Part shown: piece by piece, positions 16,609 through 25,317 of the stretch
Numbering within the stretch: the first letter of the stretch is position 1
Layout of the letters: each line of letters opens with the position of its first letter
DNA from: Achromobacter spanius
GTDB lineage: Bacteria > Pseudomonadota > Gammaproteobacteria > Burkholderiales > Burkholderiaceae_B
Reading direction: 5' to 3'
DNA: 64,000 nucleotides
Assembly (NCBI RefSeq): GCF_003994415.1
Contig: NZ_CP034689.1
Coordinates: forward strand, 434,001-498,000
The notes under the pieces: generated by a model
The model's input: the letters and a program-made list of their open reading frames with translations, nothing else
Told to the model about the DNA's origin: nothing
The model's database searches: none
Made by a program: the position numbers and the translations under genes

Positions 16609-17910
16609 ATGAAGCGCATTCTTAGTCTGTCCCTGCTGTCCATCCTGCTGGCGGCATGTTCCACCCCGTCGGATATTCCTCCTGATGCCGGCGGTTCCGG
16701 CATTCCCGGCGTGCCCACCCCGGCGGCCGACGGCCCGCTGGTGGTGCCGCAACTATCGGCGCTGCGCGATACGCCGCCTCGTGCGCTGGCCGGCAAGTTC
16801 AAGCCCGCCAACTGGTCCGAAATGCCGGGCTGGACGTCCGACGACCTGACCCGGTTCTGGCCCTTGTTCCTGCGTAACTGCAAGGGTTTGATGCGCCAGA
16901 CCAGCGGCAACCTGGCCGCGCCCGCGCGCGCCACACCGCGCGTCTGGCAGCCTGTGTGCGCCGCCGCCATCGACCCGGCCCGCGCCCCGGCCGCCGGTGA
17001 CGGCGAAGGCGTGCGCCGCTTCCTGCAAATCTATTTGCAGCCCTGGCGCCTGAACGCCGCCGATGGCAAGCCCGCCGCGAACACGGTCACCGGCTATTAC
17101 GAACCCCTGGTGCGCGGCTCGCGCCGCCAGGGCGGCAAGTATCAGTGGCCGCTCTACGCCGTGCCGGCCGACCTGCTGACGATCGACCTGGGGTCGGTGT
17201 ACCCGGACCTGGCCGGCAAGCGCGTGCGCGGCAAGCTGGACGGCAAGCGCGTCGTGCCTTACGACACCCGGGCGGCCATCGAGTCCTCCGGGCGCAAGCC
17301 CCCGGTGGTGGTCTGGGTGGACGACCCGGTGGATAACTTCTTTCTGCAGGTTCAGGGCTCCGGCCGCGTGCAACTGACCGATGGGCCCGACGCCGGCAAG
17401 ACGATCCGGGTGGCCTACGCCGACCACAACGGCCAGCCCTATGCGTCCATCGGCCGCTGGTTGATCGACCGTGGCGAGCTGAGCGCCGATCAGGCGTCCA
17501 TGCAGAACATCCGCGCCTGGGCGCAGCGCAACCCCAAGCGCGTGCCCGAGATGCTGAACGCCAACCCGGCGGTCGTGTTCTTCCGCGAAGAGCCGGTCAT
17601 CGACCCGGAGCAAGGGCCCAAGGGCGCCTACGCGATTCCGCTGTCTCCCATGCGCTCCATCGCGGTGGACGCCACCTTCGTGCCGCTGGGCACGCCGGTC
17701 TACCTGAGCACGACCTTCCCGGCCTCTGACCGGCCGCTGCAACGCCTGGTGTTCGCGCAGGACACGGGTACGGCCATCCGGGGCGCCGCGCGCGCCGACT
17801 TCTATTGGGGTTACGGCGAAGAAGCTGGCCAGCAGGCGGGTCGCATGAAACAACGGGGCCAGATGTGGGTGCTGTGGCCCAAGCAAGCGGGGGAGCCCTC
17901 GGCAAGATGA
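16609..17910 (+). CDS. mltA: Membrane-bound lytic murein transglycosylase A
   Basis: The 433-residue outer-membrane lipoprotein cleaves glycan strands of peptidoglycan to 1,6-anhydro products. The signal peptide ends in a lipobox with Cys17 (LLAAC). The MltA domain covers about residues 130-310 (TGYYEPLVRGSR, YADHNGQPYASIG) and the C-terminal 3D domain holds the catalytic aspartate region (FAQDTGTAIRGAARADFYWG). The ATG at 16609 gives the signal peptide directly. The TGA overlaps the next gene's ATG by 4 bp. Confidence 0.95.
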   Translation: MKRILSLSLLSILLAACSTPSDIPPDAGGSGIPGVPTPAADGPLVVPQLSALRDTPPRALAGKFKPANWSEMPGWTSDDLTRFWPLFLRNCKGLMRQTSGNLAAPARATPRVWQPVCAAAIDPARAPAAGDGEGVRRFLQIYLQPWRLNAADGKPAANTVTGYYEPLVRGSRRQGGKYQWPLYAVPADLLTIDLGSVYPDLAGKRVRGKLDGKRVVPYDTRAAIESSGRKPPVVVWVDDPVDNFFLQVQGSGRVQLTDGPDAGKTIRVAYADHNGQPYASIGRWLIDRGELSADQASMQNIRAWAQRNPKRVPEMLNANPAVVFFREEPVIDPEQGPKGAYAIPLSPMRSIAVDATFVPLGTPVYLSTTFPASDRPLQRLVFAQDTGTAIRGAARADFYWGYGEEAGQQAGRMKQRGQMWVLWPKQAGEPSAR

Positions 17911-19076
17911 GCCATCAAATCGTTGTTTGCGGGGCCGGCATCGTCGGCCTGTCCACCGCCCTGGCGCTGGCCCGGCGCGGCCAGCGCGTTGCCGTGCTGG
18001 CGCCGCGCGCGGCAGTGCCCGCGGCGGACCCCAACCGCTACCACCCGCGCGTCTACGCCATTTCGCCCGCCAGCCAGCGTTTTCTGGCTGACCTGGGCGT
18101 CTGGGACGCCATGCCCGCCGCCCGACTGATGCCGGTCGAGGCCATGGAGATCCATGGCGACGCCGACGGGCAGGTCAACCTGAACGCCTGGCAGGCGGCG
18201 TTGCCGCAACTGGCCTGGATCGTTGAGTCCGGCGAAATTGAGCGTGTGCTGATCCAGGCCGTGCGGATGTTCGGCATTCCCTGGCTGGAAGATCGCTGCA
18301 CCGGCTACCAGGATGGCGCGGTCGACACCGAAAGCGGCGCGCGCATTCAGGCAGAACTATTCGTGGGCGCCGACGGCGCGGCCTCGCCGCTGCGCACGGC
18401 GGCGGGCTTGAAGCACGACGCGGTCTCGTACCACGATACCGGCCTGGTGGTGCATCTGGACGCCGAACACGCTCACCATGGCACGGCCTTCCAATGGTTC
18501 CGTGACGACGGCGTGCTGGCGCTGCTGCCTTTGCCCGATACCACCGATGGCCCGCAGGTGTCGATGGTGTGGTCCATGCGCAGCGAACTGGCGCAGGGCC
18601 TGCTGGCCTTGCCTCCCGACCAACAGGCCACGCGCCTGGAAACCTTGTTGGCCGATGCCGCCGAGGGCCGGCTGGGCCGCCTGAAGGTCCGCAGCAAGTT
18701 GCACGGCTTTCCGCTCACGCTGGAGCGCGCCCAGATGGTGGCGCCCGGCATTGCGCTGGCCGGCGACGCCGCGCACCGCCTGCATCCGCTGGCGGGGCAG
18801 GGGTTGAACCTGGGGCTGGGCGACGTCGAGGCGCTGGCCCGCACGGTGGCGGGGCGCGAGCCGTACCGATCGGCGGGCGACATCCGGGTCTTGCACCGCT
18901 ACCAGCGTGCGCGTGCCGAGCCGGTGCTGGCCATGCGCCTGGCCACCGACGGCTTGCACAAGCTGTTCGCCTCGCGCGCCACGCCCCTGGTGTGGCTGCG
19001 CAACGCCGGCATGCACTGGGTGGAAAAAGCGCCCCTGATCAAGCGCCGCCTGATCGCCGGGGCCTCGGCCAATTGA
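17907..19076 (+). CDS. UbiH/UbiF/VisC-family FAD-dependent monooxygenase
   Basis: The 389-residue flavoprotein belongs to the UbiH/COQ6 group, which hydroxylates the ubiquinone ring. The N-terminal VVCGAGIVGLSTALALARRG binds FAD, and GIALAGDAAHRLHPLAGQGLN is the second FAD motif diagnostic of the family. Which ring position it modifies cannot be told from sequence. It is coupled to mltA by an ATGA overlap and followed by a terminator. Confidence 0.88.
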   Translation: MSHQIVVCGAGIVGLSTALALARRGQRVAVLAPRAAVPAADPNRYHPRVYAISPASQRFLADLGVWDAMPAARLMPVEAMEIHGDADGQVNLNAWQAALPQLAWIVESGEIERVLIQAVRMFGIPWLEDRCTGYQDGAVDTESGARIQAELFVGADGAASPLRTAAGLKHDAVSYHDTGLVVHLDAEHAHHGTAFQWFRDDGVLALLPLPDTTDGPQVSMVWSMRSELAQGLLALPPDQQATRLETLLADAAEGRLGRLKVRSKLHGFPLTLERAQMVAPGIALAGDAAHRLHPLAGQGLNLGLGDVEALARTVAGREPYRSAGDIRVLHRYQRARAEPVLAMRLATDGLHKLFASRATPLVWLRNAGMHWVEKAPLIKRRLIAGASAN

Positions 19077-19088
19077 TACGGCTTCTAG

Positions 19089-19126
19089 GCGCGCGCCTTG
19101 TGGTGCGCGCTTTGAGGTTTTCTTTT
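19089..19126 (+). terminator. Rho-independent terminator after the UbiH-type gene
   Basis: A 9-bp GC stem with one G-U pair (19089-19097 with 19102-19110) closes a 4-nt loop and is followed by a T-rich stretch. It lies 12 bp after the stop of the monooxygenase gene and before dsbC. Confidence 0.7.
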
Positions 19127-19259
19127 GGAACCTTGAAGGGCGGCTGGCGTCTGAAGGACACTCCGCCTTTCCGCGTCGCCCCGGCAAGTCGTCCGGCCCG
19201 GCTCCCTGCCGGATGAGTTACGCTTTTCCCCAAAGAACACGATAAGTACAGGAGCACCC

Positions 19260-20048
19260 ATGACTTTCCGCATCTCCGCCACGCTGGCGGCTTGTTTCCT
19301 GGCCGGCGGGCTGGGCTTGTCCGCCTCGGCGCTGGCACAGTCGCCCGCTCAAGGCGCCAAGACCATTTCCACCGACTCGGTCGGCCAACCCGGCAAGGGC
19401 GAGAAAAGCGTGTCGACGCCGCAGCTCGACGCCGTCAAGGAACGCTTCCAGCAACGTTTTTCCGGCATGGACGTGACCGCCGTGCGCCTGACGCCCTACG
19501 GCATTTTTGAAGTGCAATTGGGTATGGACCTGATCTACACCGACGAAAAGGTCACCTGGGTCATGGAAGGTCCGTTGATCGACGCCATGACGCGCCAGGA
19601 CGTCACGCGCGCTTCGCAAGAAAAGCTCAGCGCCGTCACCTTCGACCAACTGCCGCTGGAATTGGCCATCAAGCAGGTCAAGGGCACCGGCGCGAAAAAG
19701 GTCGCCATTTTTGAAGACCCCAACTGCGGCTACTGCAAGCAGTTGCGCAAGACGATGGAAGAGCTTACCGACGTCACCGTCTACACCTTCATGTACCCGA
19801 TCCTGTCGCCGGATTCCAAGGACAAGGTGCGCAACGTCTGGTGCGCCACGGATCAGGGCAAGACCTGGGACGACTGGATGGTGCGCAACAAGAAGCCAGC
19901 CACCGCCAACTGCGACGTGCCCGAAGACAAGCTGCTTGCGCTGGGCCACAAGCTGATGGTGCGCGGCACGCCCACGCTGTTCTTTGCCGACGGCTCGCGC
20001 GTCAGCGGCGCCATTCCGCTGGACCAATTGAAAGAACGCTTGAACTGA
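19260..20048 (+). CDS. dsbC: Periplasmic disulfide isomerase DsbC
   Basis: DsbC reshuffles wrong disulfides in periplasmic proteins and is kept reduced by DsbD. The 262-residue precursor has a signal peptide ending near ALAQ (residue 27), a dimerisation region (about 50-125), and a thioredoxin domain with the redox pair Cys156-GY-Cys159 after FEDPN. The cis-proline segment RGTPTLFF is near residue 238. A further disulfide pair (Cys in VWCATDQ and ANCDVP) is typical for DsbC. A perfect inverted repeat follows the stop. Confidence 0.95.
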   Translation: MTFRISATLAACFLAGGLGLSASALAQSPAQGAKTISTDSVGQPGKGEKSVSTPQLDAVKERFQQRFSGMDVTAVRLTPYGIFEVQLGMDLIYTDEKVTWVMEGPLIDAMTRQDVTRASQEKLSAVTFDQLPLELAIKQVKGTGAKKVAIFEDPNCGYCKQLRKTMEELTDVTVYTFMYPILSPDSKDKVRNVWCATDQGKTWDDWMVRNKKPATANCDVPEDKLLALGHKLMVRGTPTLFFADGSRVSGAIPLDQLKERLN

Positions 20049-20050
20049 CC

Positions 20051-20092
20051 GGCGCTGATCGCGCCGGCCGAGTGGCTGGCGCGATCAGCGCC
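20051..20092. other. Long perfect inverted repeat after dsbC
   Basis: Two perfect 15-bp arms (20051-20065 and 20078-20092) flank a 12-nt loop directly after the dsbC stop. There is no uridine run, so it may be a rho-assisted terminator, a 3'-end protector, or a protein site. It lies just before the ribosome site of the next gene. Confidence 0.65.
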
Positions 20093-20112
20093 TAGCCACC
20101 CGGAGACCTCAC

Positions 20113-21081
20113 TTGAAAATCGCAATACTCGACGATTACCACGACGTAGCTCGGCGCTATGCGGATTGGACCTCGCTGGGCGGTGACGCCGAGGTGCAGA
20201 TCTTCAATAACTTCATTCCGGTGGAACAGGTCGAGCCCACGCTCGAACCCTTCGACGTGATCGTCGCAATGCGCGAACGCACGCCGTTCCCCGCCGAGCG
20301 CATTCGCGCCTTGCCCCGCCTGCGGCTCTTGATCACCACCGGCATGCGCAACAACGCCATCGACATGCAAGCCTGCACCGAGCAGGGCATCGTGGTGTGC
20401 GGCGCGCCCGGCAGCGCCGACGCCAGCACGGCGACGGCCGAGCTGGCCTGGGCGCACATACTGGGCCTGTTCAAGAACCTGCCGACTGAAGACGCGGCCA
20501 TGCGGCGCGGCATGTGGCAAACCGCCATGCCCGAACCGCTGGCCGGAAAACGCCTGGGCGTGCTGGGCCTGGGCAAGCTGGGCGCGGCCGTGGCCAAGGT
20601 GGGCTTGGCGTTCGGCATGGATGTGGTGGCCTGGAGCCCCAACCTGAGCGACGAACGCGCCGAGGCCGCGGGCGTGAAGCGGGTCGACAAACATGCGCTT
20701 TTTTCCACGTCCGACGTGGTCAGCCTGCATCTGATCCTGTCCGACCGAACCCGCCACGTGGTGGACGCCGCGGCGCTGGCCGCGATGAAACCCACCGCCT
20801 ATCTGGTGAACACGTCGCGCGCCGGGCTGGTGGACAACGAAGCCTTGATGGACGCGCTGGTGAAGTTTCGCATCGCGGGCGCCGGCCTGGACGTCTATCC
20901 TGAAGAGCCCCTGTCGCCGACAGACACCGTGCGCGACCTGGACAACGTGATCCTGACCCCACACCTGGGCTATGTCAGCCGCGAGAATTTCGAGGCGTTC
21001 TACCAGAACGCGCTGGACGCCGTGAAGGCGTTTCAGGCGGGCAAGCCGATTCGGGTGCTGAACGCATCATCCACGGCTTGA
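20113..21081 (+). CDS. D-2-hydroxyacid dehydrogenase family protein
   Basis: The 322-residue protein is an NAD(P)-dependent D-2-hydroxyacid dehydrogenase. The nucleotide-binding motif is GVLGLGKLGAAVAKVG. The catalytic Arg, Glu and His fall in NTSRAGLVD, LDVYPEEPL and TPHLGYVS. The start is a TTG at 20113 with GGAG 7 bases before it; no ATG fits. The substrate (phosphoglycerate, lactate, glyoxylate or other) cannot be fixed from sequence, and no serine pathway genes lie nearby. Confidence 0.88.
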   Translation: MKIAILDDYHDVARRYADWTSLGGDAEVQIFNNFIPVEQVEPTLEPFDVIVAMRERTPFPAERIRALPRLRLLITTGMRNNAIDMQACTEQGIVVCGAPGSADASTATAELAWAHILGLFKNLPTEDAAMRRGMWQTAMPEPLAGKRLGVLGLGKLGAAVAKVGLAFGMDVVAWSPNLSDERAEAAGVKRVDKHALFSTSDVVSLHLILSDRTRHVVDAAALAAMKPTAYLVNTSRAGLVDNEALMDALVKFRIAGAGLDVYPEEPLSPTDTVRDLDNVILTPHLGYVSRENFEAFYQNALDAVKAFQAGKPIRVLNASSTA

Positions 21082-21084
21082 TCG

Positions 21085-21108
21085 CAGGCGCGCCCGTTCG
21101 CGCGCCTG
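21085..21108. terminator. Hairpin between convergent dehydrogenase and ttcA genes
   Basis: A perfect 9-bp GC stem (21085-21093 with 21100-21108) with a 6-nt loop sits between two convergent genes. An A7 run at 21114-21120 lies downstream on the plus strand, which is a U run preceding the hairpin for the other strand, so intrinsic termination is not well supported in either direction. Confidence 0.5.
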
Positions 21109-21141
21109 TCCACAAAAAAACTGAGGCCACCGCCCAGGCAA

Positions 21142-22131
21142 CTACCCGCGCGTGAACATCACCTTTTTCTCGATGATGCCGCTTGCGTCGGTCGCTGCTT
21201 CGGGAGTGTCGCCGCAAGCCTCGTCCGCGCTGTCGTCCGGGTCCACCGCGTCAAACGCCGTGTCGCCGTTCGCATCCGGCACGCCGGTGGGCTTCAGGCC
21301 GACAAAGTCGAACAGGTCGCGATCCATCAGGTGCGAGGGCACCACGCGCGACAAGGCGTTGAACACGTTCCACGAACGGCCGGGGTGCTGCTTGTCCCAG
21401 TCCTTGATCATCCGGCCCACTTCCTTGCGCTTCAGGTTTTCCTGCGAGCCGCAAAGATTGCACGGAATGATCGGGAATTGCTTGAGTTCGGCGTAGGCCA
21501 TCAGGTCCGTTTCGGCCACATAGGCCAGCGGGCGGATCACGGTGTGGCGGCCGTCGTCGGACACCAGTTTGGGCGGCATGCCCTTGGCCTTGCTGCCATA
21601 GAACAGGTTCAGGAAGAACGTGGCCAGGATGTCGTCGCGGTGGTGGCCCAGCGCAATCTTGGTGGCGCCCAGTTCAGACGCGACGCGGTACAGAATGCCG
21701 CGGCGCAAGCGTGAACAGAGCGAGCACATCGTTTTGCCTTCTTCCAGCACGCGGGTCACGATGGAATACGTGTCCTGCGTTTCGATATGGAAAGGCACGC
21801 CCAGGTCTTTCAGGTACTGGGGCAGGATGTGGTCGGGAAAGCCCGGCTGTTTCTGGTCCAGGTTGACGGCGATCAGTTCAAACTTGAACGGCGCGCGCTT
21901 CTGCAGTTGCAGCAGGATATCCAGCATGGCATAGGAATCCTTGCCGCCCGACAGGCAGACCATGACGCGGTCGCCTTCTTCAATCATGTTGTAGTCGGAC
22001 AGGGCGCGCGTCGTTTCGCGGGCCAGGCGCTTGGTCAGCTTGTTGCCTTCGTGGCGGGCCTTTTCCTCGGCCTCGGTACGGTAGCGGACCTCGGGGGAGC
22101 GGACGGCGGGGGGCGGAGCAATATCGTTCAT
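21142..22131 (-). CDS. ttcA: tRNA 2-thiocytidine(32) synthetase TtcA
   Basis: TtcA puts sulfur on cytidine 32 of certain tRNAs using ATP and a [4Fe-4S] cluster. The 329-residue protein has the PP-loop SGGKDS at 61-66 and two CxxC pairs, Cys136/139 (MCSLC) and Cys224/227 (PCNLC). GHHRDDILATFFLN is the conserved helix. The C-terminal tail of about 40 acidic residues is longer than the core fold needs. The start at 22131 lies 2 bp after the folB stop, so the two genes are probably cotranscribed. Confidence 0.95.
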   Translation of the reverse strand: MNDIAPPPAVRSPEVRYRTEAEEKARHEGNKLTKRLARETTRALSDYNMIEEGDRVMVCLSGGKDSYAMLDILLQLQKRAPFKFELIAVNLDQKQPGFPDHILPQYLKDLGVPFHIETQDTYSIVTRVLEEGKTMCSLCSRLRRGILYRVASELGATKIALGHHRDDILATFFLNLFYGSKAKGMPPKLVSDDGRHTVIRPLAYVAETDLMAYAELKQFPIIPCNLCGSQENLKRKEVGRMIKDWDKQHPGRSWNVFNALSRVVPSHLMDRDLFDFVGLKPTGVPDANGDTAFDAVDPDDSADEACGDTPEAATDASGIIEKKVMFTRG

Positions 22132-22133
22132 GG

Positions 22134-22493
22134 TCAGCGCGTGATCTGGATTTCCACGCCTACCGCCGCGCAGTCGGAAAAGGCCATGGGCTTGCTGATG
22201 CGCAAGCGCAACGAGCGGATTTCCTGAAAGTCGGCCAACAGGCGCGCGGCGACTTGTTCGGACAGGGTTTCGATCAGGTTCACATGCGCCTGCGTGCATT
22301 CCTCGACGATGGCCTCGCGCAGACGGCGGTAGTCCAGCACGCTGTGGATATCGTGGTCGTCGACCGAGCGATGGATGTCCACGTCGAACTCGGCGTCGAC
22401 ATGCAGGGGCTGGGTGGCGCGGCGCTCGTGTTCGAGGATGCCGATGCGGGCGTCGAGCGCAAGCCCGGAAAGGATGATGCGACGTGTGGGCAT
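22134..22493 (-). CDS. folB: Dihydroneopterin aldolase
   Basis: The 119-residue protein has the FolB fold signature: IILSGLALDARIGILEHERR at the N-terminus, a VLDYRRLRE segment, the catalytic-site region NLIETLSEQVAARLL, and a C-terminal LRISKPMA lysine. FolB splits dihydroneopterin to hydroxymethyl-dihydropterin and glycolaldehyde in folate synthesis. It starts a two-gene unit with ttcA and is divergent from the FAD oxidoreductase at 22617. Confidence 0.93.
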   Translation of the reverse strand: MPTRRIILSGLALDARIGILEHERRATQPLHVDAEFDVDIHRSVDDHDIHSVLDYRRLREAIVEECTQAHVNLIETLSEQVAARLLADFQEIRSLRLRISKPMAFSDCAAVGVEIQITR

Positions 22494-22616
22494 GATGAAA
22501 ACCTGGGTGGGACAGCCGGAATTGTAAGGGGATGGCGGATCGGGGGCGGCGCGCTGGCTACAATTCAGCCACGTCCGTGCGCCCGTAAGGCGCCGGCGCG
22601 GTCAATAAGGGTTCAA

Positions 22617-23519
22617 ATGCAACAAATGCACGATGCGGTGATTGTAGGCGGCGGCCCGGCCGGCGCGTCCTGCGCCCTGTGGCTGGCCAGGCTTGGTTTG
22701 TCCCCAATATTAATTGAGGCCAGCGCCCGCCTGGGCGGCCTGGCCCAGGACAACCCCTTCGCCGACGACTGGATCGCGGTGCTGCCTGGGGTGACCGGGC
22801 AACAAGTGGCTGACAACATCGACGCCAGCGTCCGCGCGGCCCAGGTGCCGCTGCGCATGGAAACCCGCGTCGTCGGCGTCGTGCCCTGCAAGGGCGGCAT
22901 TGAAGCCAGCCTGGCCGGGGCGGATGGCAGCCAGACGCAGGTGCGGGGCCGCACGCTGGTGATCGCCTCGGGCGTGCGCGCCAAGGGCCTGCCGGATCAC
23001 CCCGCTGGCGCGTCATGGCCCGGCGTGCTGATCGGCCCGGGTTCGCCCATCGTTGCGCAAGACTATTCCGGCTTGTCGGTGGCGGTGCTGGGCGGGGGCG
23101 ACAACGCCTTCGAAAACTACGTCTATGTGCGCAACCGGGGCGCCCGCGCCGTGCATCTGTATGCCCGCAGCGTGCGCGCCCAGCAGCAATGGGTCACGCG
23201 CGCCAGCCGCGAAGGCGTGCGCATCGGCCCGTACACCGTGGACCCCGCCAGCCGCAGTGTCGATGGCCGGCAGTACGACTTGATCCTGGTGTTCTATGGC
23301 TGGGAACCGCAGGCCGCCTTTGCCGACACCCTGCAACTGGCCCGCGACGAACGCGGCTATATCCGTACCGACTTCGCCACCGCCGAAACCAGCGTGCCGG
23401 ACATCTATGCCATTGGTGAAGTCGCCCATCGCATGCACCCCTGCGTGGTGACGTCGATGGCCGACGGCGTGGTGGCGGCCAAGGCCATCCAGCGCCGCTG
23501 GGAGCGGGCGGGCGACTAA
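22617..23519 (+). CDS. Thioredoxin-reductase-like FAD/NAD(P) oxidoreductase lacking CxxC
   Basis: The 300-residue flavoprotein resembles thioredoxin reductase and ferredoxin-NADP reductase type 2. It has the FAD motif VIVGGGPAGASCALWLARLG, a central NAD(P) motif VAVLGGGDNAFEN, and the C-terminal DIYAIGEVA FAD segment. The redox CxxC expected in true thioredoxin reductases is absent, so it is probably a ferredoxin/flavodoxin reductase-like or other electron-transfer enzyme. Start ATG 22617 has AAGGG upstream. It is divergent from folB. Confidence 0.8.
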   Translation: MQQMHDAVIVGGGPAGASCALWLARLGLSPILIEASARLGGLAQDNPFADDWIAVLPGVTGQQVADNIDASVRAAQVPLRMETRVVGVVPCKGGIEASLAGADGSQTQVRGRTLVIASGVRAKGLPDHPAGASWPGVLIGPGSPIVAQDYSGLSVAVLGGGDNAFENYVYVRNRGARAVHLYARSVRAQQQWVTRASREGVRIGPYTVDPASRSVDGRQYDLILVFYGWEPQAAFADTLQLARDERGYIRTDFATAETSVPDIYAIGEVAHRMHPCVVTSMADGVVAAKAIQRRWERAGD

Positions 23520-23681
23520 GTCCCCGCGCGGCTGCTTGGCAGCCCAAGCCCGTTGGCGCGACCAGCCCGGCGTTCAGCCCAGGCGAAGCCTGCCCTCCAG
23601 ATTGCAGAATTGGCATTTGCCCGCGTGGCGCACACACTTGCCTCACAAGTTGGTCACCCATGACCGCGTTCGGAGACAAGC

Positions 23682-24650
23682 ATGTTGCAAGCGCATCGCT
23701 GGCTGGCCGCGGGCGTGATGGCGGCCGCCATTGCCAGCCCCGCCCTCGCCGCCTGGCCTGAACGGCCGATCACCCTGATTGTTCCGGCGGCCCCGGGCGG
23801 CACCACCGACATTTCCGCGCGGCTGATCGCCGACAAGATGGCCGCCAAGCTTGGCCAGCAGGTCATCGTGGAAAACCGCGCCGGCGCCGCCGGCATCATC
23901 GGCGCGCAAACCTTGGCGCGGGCCAAGCCCGACGGCTATACCCTGCTGATGGGCAACATCGGTCCCAACGCCATCAACTACGCGCTGTACAAAACACTGC
24001 CCTACAAGCCCACCGATTTCGCGCCCGTGACGCTGGTGATCTCGGTGCCCAACGTGCTGGTCGTCAACGAAGCGTCGCCTGCCCGCAGCGTGAAGGAATT
24101 GCTGGCCGAGGCCAGGCGCGACCCGTCCCAGGTGTCGTTCGGCAGTTCCGGCGCGGGCCAATCGCCGCACCTGTCCGCCGAACTCTTCAAGCAGCGCGCG
24201 GGCATCGCGGGCACGCATGTTCCCTACAAAGGGGCCGGCCCCGCCGTCGCCGCGCTGCTGGGCCAGCAGTTCACCTTCATGATCGACAACCTGCCCAGCT
24301 CGATGCCATTCATCCAGTCCGGCAAGCTGCGCGCGCTGGCCGTCACCAGTGACACCAGGCTGGCCGAGCTGCCGGACGTGCCCACCATGGCCGAGGCGGG
24401 CGTCAAGGACATGGTGGTCACGGCGTGGTTCGGCTTGATAGCCCCGGCCGGCACGCCCGAGGACGTGGTCGGCAAGCTGTACGCCGCCGCGCGCGACGTG
24501 GTGCGCAGCCCCGACATCAGCGGCCGGTTCAAGGCCATGGGCGGGCAGGCGGGTGGCAATACCCCTGCCGAGTTCACAGCCTTCATCGACCAGGAGCGCG
24601 CGCGCTGGAAGCAGATTGTGGATACGGCCGGACTGGCCCGGGAGCAATAG
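23682..24650 (+). CDS. Bug-family (TctC-type) periplasmic carboxylate-binding protein
   Basis: A 322-residue secreted solute-binding protein of the Bug/TctC family, which is greatly expanded in Bordetella and relatives. The signal peptide ends near ALAA (residue 24). The mature protein shows WPERPITLIVPAAPGGTTD, a conserved VENRAGAAGIIGA loop, AKPDGYTLL, HVPYKGAGPA and PDVPTMAEAG. Such proteins bind carboxylates with two backbone loops. It directly abuts the CoA-transferase A subunit, suggesting a shared carboxylate substrate. Confidence 0.93.
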   Translation: MLQAHRWLAAGVMAAAIASPALAAWPERPITLIVPAAPGGTTDISARLIADKMAAKLGQQVIVENRAGAAGIIGAQTLARAKPDGYTLLMGNIGPNAINYALYKTLPYKPTDFAPVTLVISVPNVLVVNEASPARSVKELLAEARRDPSQVSFGSSGAGQSPHLSAELFKQRAGIAGTHVPYKGAGPAVAALLGQQFTFMIDNLPSSMPFIQSGKLRALAVTSDTRLAELPDVPTMAEAGVKDMVVTAWFGLIAPAGTPEDVVGKLYAAARDVVRSPDISGRFKAMGGQAGGNTPAEFTAFIDQERARWKQIVDTAGLAREQ

Positions 24651-25316
24651 ATGATCGACAAGATCCAAGCGTCCATGGCCGAGGCCGTGGCCGTGATTCC
24701 CGACGGCGCCTCGGTGCTGGTCGGCGGCTTTGGCGAAGCGGGCGTGCCGTACGAGTTGCTGCAATGCCTGGCGGATGCCGGGCGGCGCGACCTGACCATC
24801 ATTTCCAACAACGCTGGCACGTTCGAACGCGGCATCGCTGCATTGCTGATCCGCAAGCAGGTCAGGAAGATCATCTGCTCGCATCCGCGCCCGCCCAATT
24901 CCGATGCCTTCGCTCGCGCCTACCGGGCCGGCGAGGTCGAATTGGAATGCGTGCCCCAAGGCACGCTGGCCGAGCGCCTGCGCGCGGCGGGCGCCGGGTT
25001 GGGGCCGTTTTTCACGCCCACCGGCTACGGCACGGAACTGGCCGAGGGCCGCCGCCAGGAAGTGATCGACGGGGTGGGCTACGTGCTGGAGCAGCCGCTG
25101 CGCGCCGACTTCGCGCTAATCCGCGCGCATCTGGGCGACCGCTGGGGCAACCTGATGTACCGGCACGCGGCGCGCAACTTCAACCCGGTCATGTGCATGG
25201 CCTCGGGCCACGCCATTGCGCAGGTGGACGAGGTGGTGCCGCTGGGCACCTTCGTGCCGGAACAGGTGATGACGCAGGGCATCTTCGTGAAAGCCGTGGT
25301 GCGGGTGGAGGCCTGA
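24651..25316 (+). CDS. 3-oxoacid CoA-transferase, A subunit
   Basis: The 221-residue alpha subunit of a family I CoA-transferase has the glycine-rich VLVGGFGEAGVPYELL segment and TIISNNAGTFERGIAALL. It starts immediately after the stop of the upstream Bug gene and is followed 1 bp later by the B subunit. The family includes 3-oxoadipate (PcaIJ) and succinyl-CoA:acetoacetate (ScoAB) transferases; the substrate is open. The link to Bug transport genes suggests activation of an imported carboxylic acid. Confidence 0.9.
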   Translation: MIDKIQASMAEAVAVIPDGASVLVGGFGEAGVPYELLQCLADAGRRDLTIISNNAGTFERGIAALLIRKQVRKIICSHPRPPNSDAFARAYRAGEVELECVPQGTLAERLRAAGAGLGPFFTPTGYGTELAEGRRQEVIDGVGYVLEQPLRADFALIRAHLGDRWGNLMYRHAARNFNPVMCMASGHAIAQVDEVVPLGTFVPEQVMTQGIFVKAVVRVEA

Positions 25317-25317
25317 C

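Noticed and set aside
23626..23641. Sigma-54-like TGGC...TTGC upstream of the first Bug gene
   Set aside because: The gap between the doublets is one base too long for an RpoN promoter.
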